A program made the position numbers and the translations under genes. Under the pieces are notes generated by a model. It was not told where the DNA came from. It saw only the letters and a program-made list of their open reading frames with translations, and did no database searches. Source: JBALVO01 sp036961445 (GTDB lineage: Bacteria; Pseudomonadota; Gammaproteobacteria; Pseudomonadales; Halieaceae). Taken from it: a stretch of DNA of 14,353 nt. The stretch spans positions 1 through 14,353 of the forward strand of contig JBALVO010000096.1 in assembly GCA_036961445.1 (NCBI GenBank). Reading direction: 5' to 3'. Shown here one piece after another: positions 1 to 6,809 of this stretch (position 1 is the stretch's first letter; every line of letters starts with the position of its first letter).

Positions 1-305
1 TCCAGTACCCACTGGTTTGCGCCGATTTGCACCATAGGCGCTACCGCATTGTGGCGAAACTCGGCGTAGGTTTCCTGCAAAATGGTCTGCAGGTCCTCCT
101 CAGGAATAGAATCTTGCACAAAAGGTGTGATAATTTTTTGCGCCAATTGCGGGTAGTCCATGCCCGCCATCGCCGCGATCTCCTGGGCGCTAAAGGTCGG
201 CAACGTTTCCGGCACGTAAAGGCCTCCGTCGGCGGCCAGCCCGGTAAGCAGGACTTCCTCAAAATTAAGTGCGGGGGCCTGACCCCTGGTGCTGATATAT
301 TTCAC
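1..305 (-). CDS. thrC: Threonine synthase, N-terminal part (runs off left edge)
   Basis: PLP enzyme that converts O-phospho-L-homoserine to L-threonine, the last step of threonine synthesis in the cytoplasm. About 101 codons are visible. The N-terminus reads VKYISTRGQAPALNFEEVLL, followed by a GLAADGGLYVPE stretch; both are hallmark threonine-synthase N-terminal sequences. The PLP lysine lies beyond the window edge. The start is a GTG (bases 303-305); there is no ATG in the right place and the family's proteins begin at this residue. A weak purine-rich site (GAGAAG) lies about ten bases upstream. It follows hom by 64 bases on the same strand with no terminator between, so co-transcription with hom is likely. 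Identity is secure; only the extent is unknown. Confidence 0.93.
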   Translation of the reverse strand, partial: MKYISTRGQAPALNFEEVLLTGLAADGGLYVPETLPTFSAQEIAAMAGMDYPQLAQKIITPFVQDSIPEEDLQTILQETYAEFRHNAVAPMVQIGANQWVL

Positions 306-369
306 TGGCTTGTCTTCTCTGCGTTATCTTCTTGGTGTGATACTTTACTTGCTTGCTACTTGCAACCGC

Positions 370-1677
370 TCAACCGTCCAGAGCTTCTACGCGTATCCGG
401 GCGATCTCCCCATTGATGGTATCCAGTGCTTCTATAGCCCGCACTGCCTTATCTACACTGCCCTGGGTTGCCTTGTTGGTTAACACGATAATAGGAACCC
501 GGGTTTCGTCCTGGGCCGGTGCTTTTTGAATCAGACCCTCGATACTAATACCCTGTTCGCTGAAAATACGGGTAACACAGGACATAACGCCAGGCTTATC
601 CTCAGCTTCCATGCGCAGGTACCAGGCGGTTTGCACTTTTTCCATGGGTACAATGGGCAGGTCCTGCAGGCTACCGAGGGCAACGCCCAATGCCGGAACA
701 CGGCAGGTCTGTCCCACACTGATATCTCGCGCCAGATCAATCAGGTCCGCCACTACCGCAGAGGCAGTCGGCTCCGCGCCGGCCCCGGCACCGTAGTACA
801 GCGTCGGGCCAACGGCATCGCCCTCGACCAACACTGCATTTTTAACACCGTTTACGTTGGCCAATAAACGCTGCTCTGGAATTAGCGTGGGGTGAACGCG
901 CAATTCAACGCCTTCGGCACTCTGCCTGGCAACACCCAGGTGCTTGATGCGGTAACCCAGTTCCTGCGCGTAATCCAGATCCTGCGGCGTCAATTTGGTA
1001 ATGCCTTCAGTGTAGACTGATTTAAATTGCAGTGGCATGCCAAAGGCAATGGAAGCGAGTATCACCAGCTTGTGCGCCGCATCGATACCCTCCACGTCGA
1101 ACGTGGGGTCAGCCTCCGCGTACCCCAGCGCCTGTGCTTCAGCCAACACCGCAGAAAACTCTCTGCCTTTCTCGCGCATTTCACTGAGGATAAAATTGCC
1201 CGTGCCATTAATAATGCCAGCCAGCCACTCAATACGATTACCCGCCAGTCCTTCGCGCAAGGCTTTGATTATCGGTATGCCACCAGCTACCGCCGCTTCA
1301 TAGCGCACCGTTACATTGTACTGTTCCGCCAAGGCGAAAATTTCGTTACCGAACTCCGCTATCAGGGCCTTATTAGCAGTAACCACATGCTTACCGGCAC
1401 GAATCGCCTCTTCAATCAAGTCCCTGGCAATGGTGGTGCCACCGATCAGCTCTACCAATATCTCGACCTCAGGGTCTCTAGCGACTGCAAAGATATCCCG
1501 ACTCACCCGGATATCACCCAGCTCACAAGCCGGGTTATCGCGTCGCGCGCCTATGTGCACGACCTGTAATGTTGACTGGGCACGCCCGGCTATTATGTTG
1601 GCATTGCTACGCAATACATTAAATGTGCCACTGCCCACGGTACCCAGGCCGCAGATTCCTACTTTAACTGGTTTCAA
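370..1677 (-). CDS. hom: Homoserine dehydrogenase with C-terminal ACT domain
   Basis: Reduces L-aspartate-4-semialdehyde to L-homoserine with NAD(P)H, the branch point towards threonine and methionine. The 435-residue length fits the monofunctional family; there is no fused aspartokinase as in E. coli ThrA. Seen: the Rossmann dinucleotide loop GICGLGTVGSG (7-17), the ANK segment with Lys103, the substrate-binding AGGIPIIKALREGLAGN (131-147), GINGTGN-like IINGTGNFIL (155-164), and the catalytic GYAEADP..GIDAAHK region (185-203, Asp199/Lys203). An ACT regulatory domain occupies about 353-430 (YLRMEAEDKPGVMS onward) and usually confers feedback inhibition by threonine. The start is TTG (1675-1677), preceded by AGGGAAAGG; this matches the family's MKPVKVGICGLGTVG beginning. 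It lies 46 bases after alaC and upstream of thrC. Confidence 0.97.
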   Translation of the reverse strand: MKPVKVGICGLGTVGSGTFNVLRSNANIIAGRAQSTLQVVHIGARRDNPACELGDIRVSRDIFAVARDPEVEILVELIGGTTIARDLIEEAIRAGKHVVTANKALIAEFGNEIFALAEQYNVTVRYEAAVAGGIPIIKALREGLAGNRIEWLAGIINGTGNFILSEMREKGREFSAVLAEAQALGYAEADPTFDVEGIDAAHKLVILASIAFGMPLQFKSVYTEGITKLTPQDLDYAQELGYRIKHLGVARQSAEGVELRVHPTLIPEQRLLANVNGVKNAVLVEGDAVGPTLYYGAGAGAEPTASAVVADLIDLARDISVGQTCRVPALGVALGSLQDLPIVPMEKVQTAWYLRMEAEDKPGVMSCVTRIFSEQGISIEGLIQKAPAQDETRVPIIVLTNKATQGSVDKAVRAIEALDTINGEIARIRVEALDG

Positions 1678-1723
1678 ACCTTTCCCTGCTATTGTGATTA
1701 TTGAGATGTTCGCACTGCGCCTG

Positions 1724-2914
1724 TCAGGCGAAGCCGTCGTTTTTTATCATACGTTTGATACTGCGAATAGCCTGGCGGGTACGGTGTTCATTCTCGATCA
1801 AGCCGAAGCGCACATAACCCTCACCGTATTCGCCAAAACCTATCCCGGGCGAAACCGCTACTTTAGCGTCGGCCAGTAGTTTCTTACTGAACTCTAAAGA
1901 GCCCATTTCGCGATAAAATTCTGGCAGCCTGGCCCAGACAAACATCGTCGCCCGCGGCGGTTGCACCGGCCAACCCGCTGCGTTGAGGCCGTCACATAAG
2001 GTGTCGCGCCGTGACTGGTACATACGATTAATTTCCGACACGCAGGACTGATCCCCTTCCAGCGCGGCTATGGCTGCCACCTGAATGGGTGTAAACATAC
2101 CGTAGTCCAGATAGGATTTAATGCGCGCCAGGGCCCCCACCAACACCTTGTTGCCACAGCAAAAACCAACACGCCAGCCCGGCATATTATAGCTCTTGGA
2201 CATACTGAAAAATTCTACAGCGACATCCCGCGCGCCTTCAACCTGGAGAATAGAGGGCGCGACATAGCCGTCGTAACACAAGTCGGCATAGGCCAGGTCC
2301 TGCACCACCCAGATAGAGTGCTCCTTGGCAATTTTGACTACGCGTTCGAAGAATTCGAGCTCCACGCAATAGGTGGTAGGATTTGAGGGGAAATTAAGCA
2401 CCAGCATTTTCGGGCGGGGCCAACTATTGAGAATGGCTTTTTCCAGCTCGCCAAAAAAATCTTCTTCGTTCTCACCCATGGGAACATGACGAATATCCGC
2501 ACCGGAAATAACAAAACCATAGGGGTGTATCGGATAAGACGGATTTGGCACCAGGATGGCATCACCGGGGCCGGTTGTGGCCAACGCGAGGTGTGCCAGC
2601 CCCTCTTTTGAGCCAAGAGTAACAATGGCTTCGGAATCTGGATCCAGAGACACGTCATAGCGACGCTCATACCAGTCACAGATCGCTTTGCGCAGACGCG
2701 GAATACCCTTGGACTGGGAATAACGGTGTGTGTCTCCCCGGCGCGCGGTCTCCACCATCTTGTCAACAATATGCGCTGGTGTGGGTTGATCGGGATTACC
2801 CATACCAAAATCGATGATGTCATCGCCCGCCGCACGCGCTTGCTGTTTCAAATCACCAATAATATTGAAAACGTATGGGGGGAGGCGCTCAATACGCCGA
2901 AATTGATCGTCCAC
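1724..2914 (-). CDS. alaC: Alanine transaminase AlaC-type PLP aminotransferase
   Basis: Fold-type I aminotransferase of the AlaC (YfdZ) group, which makes L-alanine from pyruvate with glutamate as amino donor. 396 residues, the usual length. Seen: the family signature RLPPYVFNIIGDLKQ (9-23), DFGMGNPDQPTP (35-46), YSQSKGIPRLRKAI (65-78), NPSYPIHPYG (124-133), LNFPSNPT (173-180) and the PLP-lysine motif SMSKSYNMPGWRVGF with Lys240. The start is GTG (2912-2914). The frame is open for only about 14 codons further upstream and offers no ATG there, so GTG is the best choice. It is the first gene after a promoter at 2972-3000 and precedes hom by 46 bases. In Pseudomonas hom usually follows dsbC directly, so alaC here is an extra member. 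Exact substrate is inferred from family. Confidence 0.9.
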   Translation of the reverse strand: MDDQFRRIERLPPYVFNIIGDLKQQARAAGDDIIDFGMGNPDQPTPAHIVDKMVETARRGDTHRYSQSKGIPRLRKAICDWYERRYDVSLDPDSEAIVTLGSKEGLAHLALATTGPGDAILVPNPSYPIHPYGFVISGADIRHVPMGENEEDFFGELEKAILNSWPRPKMLVLNFPSNPTTYCVELEFFERVVKIAKEHSIWVVQDLAYADLCYDGYVAPSILQVEGARDVAVEFFSMSKSYNMPGWRVGFCCGNKVLVGALARIKSYLDYGMFTPIQVAAIAALEGDQSCVSEINRMYQSRRDTLCDGLNAAGWPVQPPRATMFVWARLPEFYREMGSLEFSKKLLADAKVAVSPGIGFGEYGEGYVRFGLIENEHRTRQAIRSIKRMIKNDGFA

Positions 2915-2971
2915 GATAAACCGACTCTGCTTGGCGCCCGTCTCCAGACGCGAGGTTCAAAAAGGTGGCAA

Positions 2972-3000
2972 ACAGTACTGAGTCAGCCCCACGCTGTCAA
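2972..3000 (-). promoter_or_regulatory. Sigma70-like promoter for alaC-hom-thrC
   Basis: On the minus strand a perfect -35 TTGACA (2995-3000) is followed by a 17-base spacer and a -10 TACTGT (2972-2977, three of six consensus bases). It lies in the 112-base gap between dsbC and alaC and points into alaC. The -35 is embedded in an imperfect inverted repeat (2987-3007, CCCC-CG arms) that could be an operator or a chance feature. No experimental support. Confidence 0.55.
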
Positions 3001-3026
3001 CGCGGGGAGGGGCCATAGGGCATTAT

Positions 3027-3556
3027 TTAGTTCAGGCCCAGGGTAACCATCAAATCATCCGCCGACTGATAGCCAGGGATCATCTGTCCGTCCTGGGTGA
3101 CGATGGCCGGTGTGCCACGCACGCCCAACTCCTGACCCAGCTGATACTGCGCGGCTATGGGATTATTTGCACACACTTTTTCGGGTACTGACTGCTTGTT
3201 CTTCAGCTGTGTCAGCGTTTCCTGGCGATTATCAGCACACCAGGCACTGGCCAATTGATTGAAGCCTGCAGAACCAACGCCGGCACGAGGATACGCCAGG
3301 TAACGCACCTCGACACCACGCTTGTTAAGCTCCGGCACCTCTTTGTGCAACTTCTGGCAGTAAAAACAGGTAACGTCGGTAAACACGGAGATATAAGCCT
3401 TGGGCTCACCTTCCGGGGAAAATATAATCATATCGTCNNNNNNNNNNNNNNNNNNNNNNNNNNNNNNNNNNNNNNNNNNNNNNNNNNNNNNNNNNNNNNN
3501 NNNNNNNNNNNNNNNNNNNNNNNNNNNNNNNNNNNNNGTAAAACTCGGAAAATCAT
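3027..3556 (-). CDS. dsbC: Thiol:disulfide interchange protein DsbC (interrupted by assembly gap)
   Basis: Periplasmic disulfide isomerase that reshuffles wrong disulfides and is kept reduced by DsbD. The readable C-terminal part (136 residues, 3027-3437) has the thioredoxin-fold catalytic segment ISVFTDVTCFYCQKLHKEVP, the second conserved cysteine pair (WCADN...KVCANNP), the cis-proline motif GVRGTPAIV and a C-terminal GYQSADDL. The active site is CFYC rather than the CGYC of E. coli. On the other side of the gap an ATG at 3554-3556 with an ideal GAGG Shine-Dalgarno seven bases away opens a frame reading MIFRVL, fitting a signal-peptide start. The two parts are out of frame across the 100 Ns, so the gap length is nominal. 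From family length some 85-100 residues (rest of signal peptide and the dimerization domain) are missing. It follows xerD by 84 bases. Confidence 0.88.
3438..3537. other. Assembly gap (100 N) inside dsbC
   Basis: Exactly 100 undetermined bases, a typical placeholder for a scaffold gap of unknown size. The flanking coding pieces contribute 19 and 411 bases, so the true gap must leave remainder 2 when divided by 3 for dsbC to be intact; 100 leaves remainder 1. Family length suggests about 260-300 missing bases. Confidence 0.98.
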
Positions 3557-3640
3557 CCTGTATCCTCTGTTTTTGTGAGGCTCGCTCACTGTTTTGTTTA
3601 TACCAACGCTCATTGGAGCAATTTCTCACGCTTTAGTTCC

Positions 3641-4546
3641 TCACCCCCTGGGGTGGTGTTGTGCGTGCAGCTCCTGCATCCGCTGCTGCGCCACATGGGT
3701 ATAGATCTGGGTGGTGGAAAGATCACTATGCCCCAGTAGCATCTGTACCACCCTCAGGTCAGCGCCATGATTTAGTAAATGGGTGGCAAACGCATGACGC
3801 AAGGTATGTGGTGACAGATCCTTTTTAATCCCGGCGCGCTGGGCGTAGATTTTAATACGATACCAGAAGGTCTGGCGAGTCATTTGTCGACCCCGACGAC
3901 TGGGAAACACCGCATCACAGGGGATACCCTTGAGCATTTCCGCCCTGGGACCTGCCAAATAGCGTTGCAGCCATAGCAGTGCCTCCTCGCCCATTGGTAC
4001 CAGGCGTTCTTTGCTGCCCTTGCCAAACACCCGCACTACGCCCTGGTTAATACTGATCTGTACCAACTGCAGGCTGGTCAGTTCGGTCACACGCAGACCA
4101 CAGGCATAGAGCATTTCCAGCATGGTGCGATCGCGAAACTCCAACGCATCATCCAGATTCGGCATGGCCAGTAACAGATCCACTTCCTTCTCGGATAATG
4201 ATTTGGGTAATGGTCGACCCAGTTTGGGGCTGTCTACATCCAGGGTCGGATCTACAGTAATCCGTCCCTCGCGCAACAAGTAATGGTAAAAACCCCGCAC
4301 ACAAGACATAAAGCGCGCTGTCGAGCGCGGGGATTGCCCCTGCTTCAGGCGATCACCAAGATACGCTTGTAAGGATGAGCGATTGGCCCGGATAACCGTG
4401 GATTGCTGGTGTTTGGCCAGCCAATCATTGAATTGTCGCAGGTCACGGCGGTAGGAGGACAAGGTATTGTCACTCAAACCTTTCTCCATCCACATAGCGT
4501 CGATATAACGCTCTATTTCCGGGTGTACAAAGACTTCGTTGGGCAT
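3641..4546 (-). CDS. xerD: Tyrosine recombinase XerD
   Basis: Site-specific recombinase that works with XerC at the dif site, under FtsK control, to resolve chromosome dimers at division. 301 residues against 298 in E. coli. The N-terminal SAM-like core-binding domain covers about 8-92 and the catalytic domain 110-301. The complete catalytic set is visible: Arg152 (ACGLRVTEL), Lys176 (FGKGSKE), His247 and Arg250 (HTLRHAFATHLL), His273 (LLGHSDLSTTQ) and the nucleophile Tyr282 (IYTHV). The ending QELHAQHHPRG is XerD-like and separates it from XerC. The ATG at 4544-4546 gives the family length but has no clear Shine-Dalgarno. The gene lies just past the rplS terminator, so it needs its own start of transcription or read-through; no convincing promoter is seen in the roughly 30 bases between. 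dsbC follows, as in Pseudomonas. Confidence 0.97.
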   Translation of the reverse strand: MPNEVFVHPEIERYIDAMWMEKGLSDNTLSSYRRDLRQFNDWLAKHQQSTVIRANRSSLQAYLGDRLKQGQSPRSTARFMSCVRGFYHYLLREGRITVDPTLDVDSPKLGRPLPKSLSEKEVDLLLAMPNLDDALEFRDRTMLEMLYACGLRVTELTSLQLVQISINQGVVRVFGKGSKERLVPMGEEALLWLQRYLAGPRAEMLKGIPCDAVFPSRRGRQMTRQTFWYRIKIYAQRAGIKKDLSPHTLRHAFATHLLNHGADLRVVQMLLGHSDLSTTQIYTHVAQQRMQELHAQHHPRG

Positions 4547-4578
4547 AAAGCTAAGGTATCACGAATAGTGTGTCCCAC

Positions 4579-4605
4579 AAAAAAGCGGCCATGGGGGGCC
4601 GCTTT
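4579..4605 (-). terminator. Intrinsic terminator of the rpsP-rimM-trmD-rplS operon
   Basis: On the minus strand a perfect 9-bp stem AAAGCGGCC / GGCCGCTTT encloses a 6-base loop and runs into TTTTTT. It begins 24 bases after the rplS stop codon, exactly where this operon should end, and lies before xerD. Confidence 0.92.
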
Positions 4606-4628
4606 CGAAGACTTACAGGAACAGTCGC

Positions 4629-4985
4629 TTAACTTCCCAACTTTTCCTTGATACGAGCCGCTCGGCCGCTCAGTTCGCGCAGGTAGTAAAGCTTCGCCTG
4701 GCGCACATCACCACGACGCTTAACCGCAACACTATCGATCAGCGGACTGAATGTCTGGAAAGTACGCTCCACGCCTACACCATGGGAAATCTTGCGTACG
4801 GTGAACGCTGAGTTCAAAGCGCGATTGCGCTTGGCGATGCAAACACCCTCAAAGGCCTGCAGACGCTCGCGCGTGCCTTCCTTTACCTTGACCTGAACTA
4901 CCACGGTGTCACCGGGGCCGAACTCAGGGAGTTCCTTGTCCATCTGTTCAGCTTCAAGCTGGGCTATGATCTTGTTGGTGCTCAT
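4629..4985 (-). CDS. rplS: 50S ribosomal protein L19
   Basis: Large-subunit ribosomal protein at the interface with the 30S subunit. 118 residues against 115 in E. coli. Diagnostic stretches: FGPGDTVVVQVKVKEGTRERLQAFEGV (22-48), LNSAFTVRKISHGVGVERTFQ and a C-terminal VKRRGDVRQAKLYYLRELSGRAARIKEKL. The ATG (4983-4985) is preceded by a good Shine-Dalgarno, TAGGAG, about six bases away. It is the last gene of the operon, 30 bases after trmD, and a strong terminator follows. Confidence 0.98.
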   Translation of the reverse strand: MSTNKIIAQLEAEQMDKELPEFGPGDTVVVQVKVKEGTRERLQAFEGVCIAKRNRALNSAFTVRKISHGVGVERTFQTFSPLIDSVAVKRRGDVRQAKLYYLRELSGRAARIKEKLGS

Positions 4986-5015
4986 GGCGTACTCCTATGT
5001 GTTTTCTTTGCAGCT

Positions 5016-5774
5016 TCACAGCTGGCAATCTGTTGATACATTTCGTTCGCGGAGGTATTCCGCCAACAATTTTTCTTCCTCGGACGTCATCGCCCTGCCC
5101 TCTAACAAATCCGGGCGCCGTTCATACGTTCTGCCCAGTGCCTGCTTCAGGCGCCAGCGGCGAATCTCCTGGTGATTGCCACTGAGTAATACACTCGGTA
5201 CCGTGTTACCCCGATACTCCTCCGGCCTGGTATAATGCGGGCAATCCAGTAATCCATCGGCGTAGGAGTCCTCCTGCGCCGATAATTCATGCCCCAATAC
5301 ACCGGGTAATTGGCGAGTCACTGCGTCGATGACCACCATGGCGGCCAATTCACCGCCGCTCAATACGTAATCTCCGATGGACAATTCTTCGTCCACCTCG
5401 GCCTCTATAAGGCGCTCATCCACACCTTCATAACGGCCAGCAACCAGGATCAGTGCAGGTTGCCCTGCCAACTCTAGCGCCTTGGCGTGGTTGAAGCGCT
5501 GCCCCTGTGGCGACAGGTAGATGACTTTGGCATCTGTTCCCACCGCCTCCCTCGCTGCGGCAATGGCCTGCTGCAAGGGGTCTATTTTCATCAACATTCC
5601 CGGGCCACCGCCGAAGGGTCTGTCATCCACCGTCCGGTGCTTGTCCATGGTGTAATCACGTGGATTACTGTGGGTCAGTGTTACTCGACCCTGCCTGACC
5701 GCCCGGCCGGTAACCCCATGATCACCCACCGCGCCAAACATTTCAGGGAACAGACTCACCAGTGCTATTTTCAT
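5016..5774 (-). CDS. trmD: tRNA (guanine-N1)-methyltransferase TrmD
   Basis: Methylates G37 next to the anticodon of tRNAs reading CNN and some other codons, using S-adenosylmethionine, which prevents +1 frameshifting. 252 residues (E. coli 255). It belongs to the SPOUT knotted-fold class; the knot and cofactor loops are visible as YLSPQG (86-91), GRYEGVDER (113-121) and SIGDYVLSGGE (132-142). Catalytic Arg154 and Asp169 (QEDSYADGLLDCPHYTRP) are present. The ATG at 5772-5774 gives the family's MKIALVSLFPEMF start, with GGAG just upstream. A longer frame extends to 5837 but would overlap rimM and add unrelated residues, so I reject it. The start is 31 bases after the rimM stop. Confidence 0.97.
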   Translation of the reverse strand: MKIALVSLFPEMFGAVGDHGVTGRAVRQGRVTLTHSNPRDYTMDKHRTVDDRPFGGGPGMLMKIDPLQQAIAAAREAVGTDAKVIYLSPQGQRFNHAKALELAGQPALILVAGRYEGVDERLIEAEVDEELSIGDYVLSGGELAAMVVIDAVTRQLPGVLGHELSAQEDSYADGLLDCPHYTRPEEYRGNTVPSVLLSGNHQEIRRWRLKQALGRTYERRPDLLEGRAMTSEEEKLLAEYLRERNVSTDCQL

Positions 5775-5805
5775 AGTCTCCGGCTCCCGCCTGTTACCTG
5801 GCTCC

Positions 5806-6351
5806 TCATTCTTCGTCGAGGAACCAATCAACCTCAATCACCGCCTCGTCCACATTTACCCGGGTAACGACATCGCCAGGTGAATAGGGAATCAGGCGTT
5901 CCTGGTCGTCAATACTGCCTTCACAGGCCTTCACTACCAACACATCATTGGCACCGGTTTCAATCAGGTAATCCACCGTACCAAGCAGCACCTTGTCGTC
6001 CCCGCTCTGGCACCAGACCTGCAGACCTTGCAACTGACTCCAGTAATAATCCCCGTCTTGCAGTTGCGGCAGGCTAGCCGCCGGCACCGCGATTTCCAGT
6101 CCGCGGTAAGACTCTGCCAGGTTGCGATCATCCACCCCGGCAATATGCGCTACCAGCCCTCTGCCCTGGCGTCGACCTGCGTCAAACACAATGGGCCCGG
6201 AAGCCTCACGACGCTGCAACACCCAGTTCCCGAACTCCAGGAAATTTTCCACCGGGTCAGTATAAGAGTGGATTTTCACCCAACCCTTTATGCCATAACA
6301 GCCGGTGATTTTTCCGATTACGAGCATCTCATCAACACCAGAGTCACTCAT
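5806..6351 (-). CDS. rimM: 16S rRNA processing / 30S maturation factor RimM
   Basis: Assembly factor that binds S19 and helps mature the head of the 30S subunit. 181 residues. The N-terminal RimM domain (about 9-95) starts with LVIGKITGCYGIKGWVKIHSYTDP. It contains a QLQDGDYYWSQLQGLQV linker typical of the family and continues into a PRC-barrel domain (about 100-178) with the conserved ETGANDVLVV, LIPYSP and EVDWFLDEE ending. The ATG at 6349-6351 has no strong Shine-Dalgarno. An in-frame ATG eight codons downstream (before LVIGK) is an alternative start and would lose nothing conserved. It lies 42 bases after rpsP and is followed by trmD in the standard order. Confidence 0.96.
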   Translation of the reverse strand: MSDSGVDEMLVIGKITGCYGIKGWVKIHSYTDPVENFLEFGNWVLQRREASGPIVFDAGRRQGRGLVAHIAGVDDRNLAESYRGLEIAVPAASLPQLQDGDYYWSQLQGLQVWCQSGDDKVLLGTVDYLIETGANDVLVVKACEGSIDDQERLIPYSPGDVVTRVNVDEAVIEVDWFLDEE

Positions 6352-6393
6352 TGGTCTGGTCCACGCTCAGCCAGACCTATAATCACCGGGCAA

Positions 6394-6669
6394 TCAGGCC
6401 GCTGCGGTCTCCACTGCGGCGTTACGCGTTGCGGCAGCATCTTTTACCAGCTTGGCTACACGCTCAGACAACTGCGCGCCCAGGCCCTGCCAATGTTCAA
6501 TACGGTCAGTGTCGACGCGAAGCCGCTCTTCCTGTCCACGAGCAACAGGGTTGAAGAAACCCACGCGCTCAATGAAGCGACCATTGCGCGCATTGCGGCT
6601 GTCGCAGACTGTCAGGTGATAAAACGGGCGCTTCTTGGAGCCACCACGAGCAAGACGAATTGTTACCAT
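6394..6669 (-). CDS. rpsP: 30S ribosomal protein S16
   Basis: Small-subunit ribosomal protein needed for 30S assembly. 91 residues, slightly longer than the 82-83 of E. coli and Pseudomonas because of an Ala-rich C-terminal tail. The N-terminus MVTIRLARGGSKKRPFYHLTVCDSRNARNGRFIERVGFFNP is unmistakable. The ATG at 6667-6669 matches the family start; the frame is open to 6726 but those extra residues are not S16. AGGA lies about eleven bases upstream, a little far. First gene of the rpsP-rimM-trmD-rplS operon. Because a terminator separates it from ffh, it should have its own promoter within about 60 bases; the best candidate is TTGCAA (6711-6716) and TAAATT (6686-6691), with a long 19-base spacer. 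Confidence 0.97.
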   Translation of the reverse strand: MVTIRLARGGSKKRPFYHLTVCDSRNARNGRFIERVGFFNPVARGQEERLRVDTDRIEHWQGLGAQLSERVAKLVKDAAATRNAAVETAAA

Positions 6670-6729
6670 GTTACGTAAGTTCCTAAATTTAGTGGAGATT
6701 TTCTGCGATCTTGCAACATCATCCACGAC

Positions 6730-6750
6730 AAAAACCGGCTTGCGGGCCGG
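6730..6750 (-). terminator. Intrinsic terminator of ffh
   Basis: On the minus strand a 5-bp GC stem CCGGC / GCCGG with a 6-base loop is followed by TTTTT. It lies 60 bases past the ffh stop and just before the rpsP leader, so it should insulate ffh from the ribosomal operon. The stem is short but fully G-C. Confidence 0.8.
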
Positions 6751-6756
6751 AAAGGT

Positions 6757-6787
6757 GGCGTATCATACGGAAAATACGCCCGTTTTT
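6757..6787 (+). terminator. Terminator-like hairpin on the plus strand at the ffh 3' end
   Basis: A perfect 7-bp stem GGCGTAT / ATACGCC with a 10-base loop is followed by CG and TTTTT on the plus strand. No plus-strand gene precedes it. It could stop antisense transcription entering ffh, or simply add a second stem to the ffh mRNA end. Functional role uncertain. Confidence 0.35.
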
Positions 6788-6809
6788 AAACCCCGACCAT
6801 GGATTTATT

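Noticed and set aside
1718..1730. Short palindrome CGCCTGTCAGGCG at the alaC stop as a terminator
   Set aside because: Stem is tiny with no T-run in either direction; hom follows closely and is likely co-transcribed.
1027..1879. Two long plus-strand frames (1027-1569 and 1316-1879) opposite hom
   Set aside because: Both lie antisense to the intact homoserine dehydrogenase gene and its junction with alaC, and neither resembles a known protein.
3554..3629. dsbC start at about 3629 reading straight through the Ns
   Set aside because: The predicted N-terminus is hydrophilic, not a signal peptide, and the apparent frame depends on the arbitrary 100-N length. The ATG at 3556 has a far better ribosome site and a hydrophobic beginning.
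5775..5837. N-terminal extension of trmD by 21 codons
   Set aside because: It would overlap rimM, adds unconserved residues, and the ATG at 5774 gives exactly the family start with a ribosome site.
6670..6726. N-terminal extension of rpsP by 19 codons
   Set aside because: S16 proteins begin at MVTIRLARGG-type sequence; the extension would use the leader region between the ffh terminator and rpsP.
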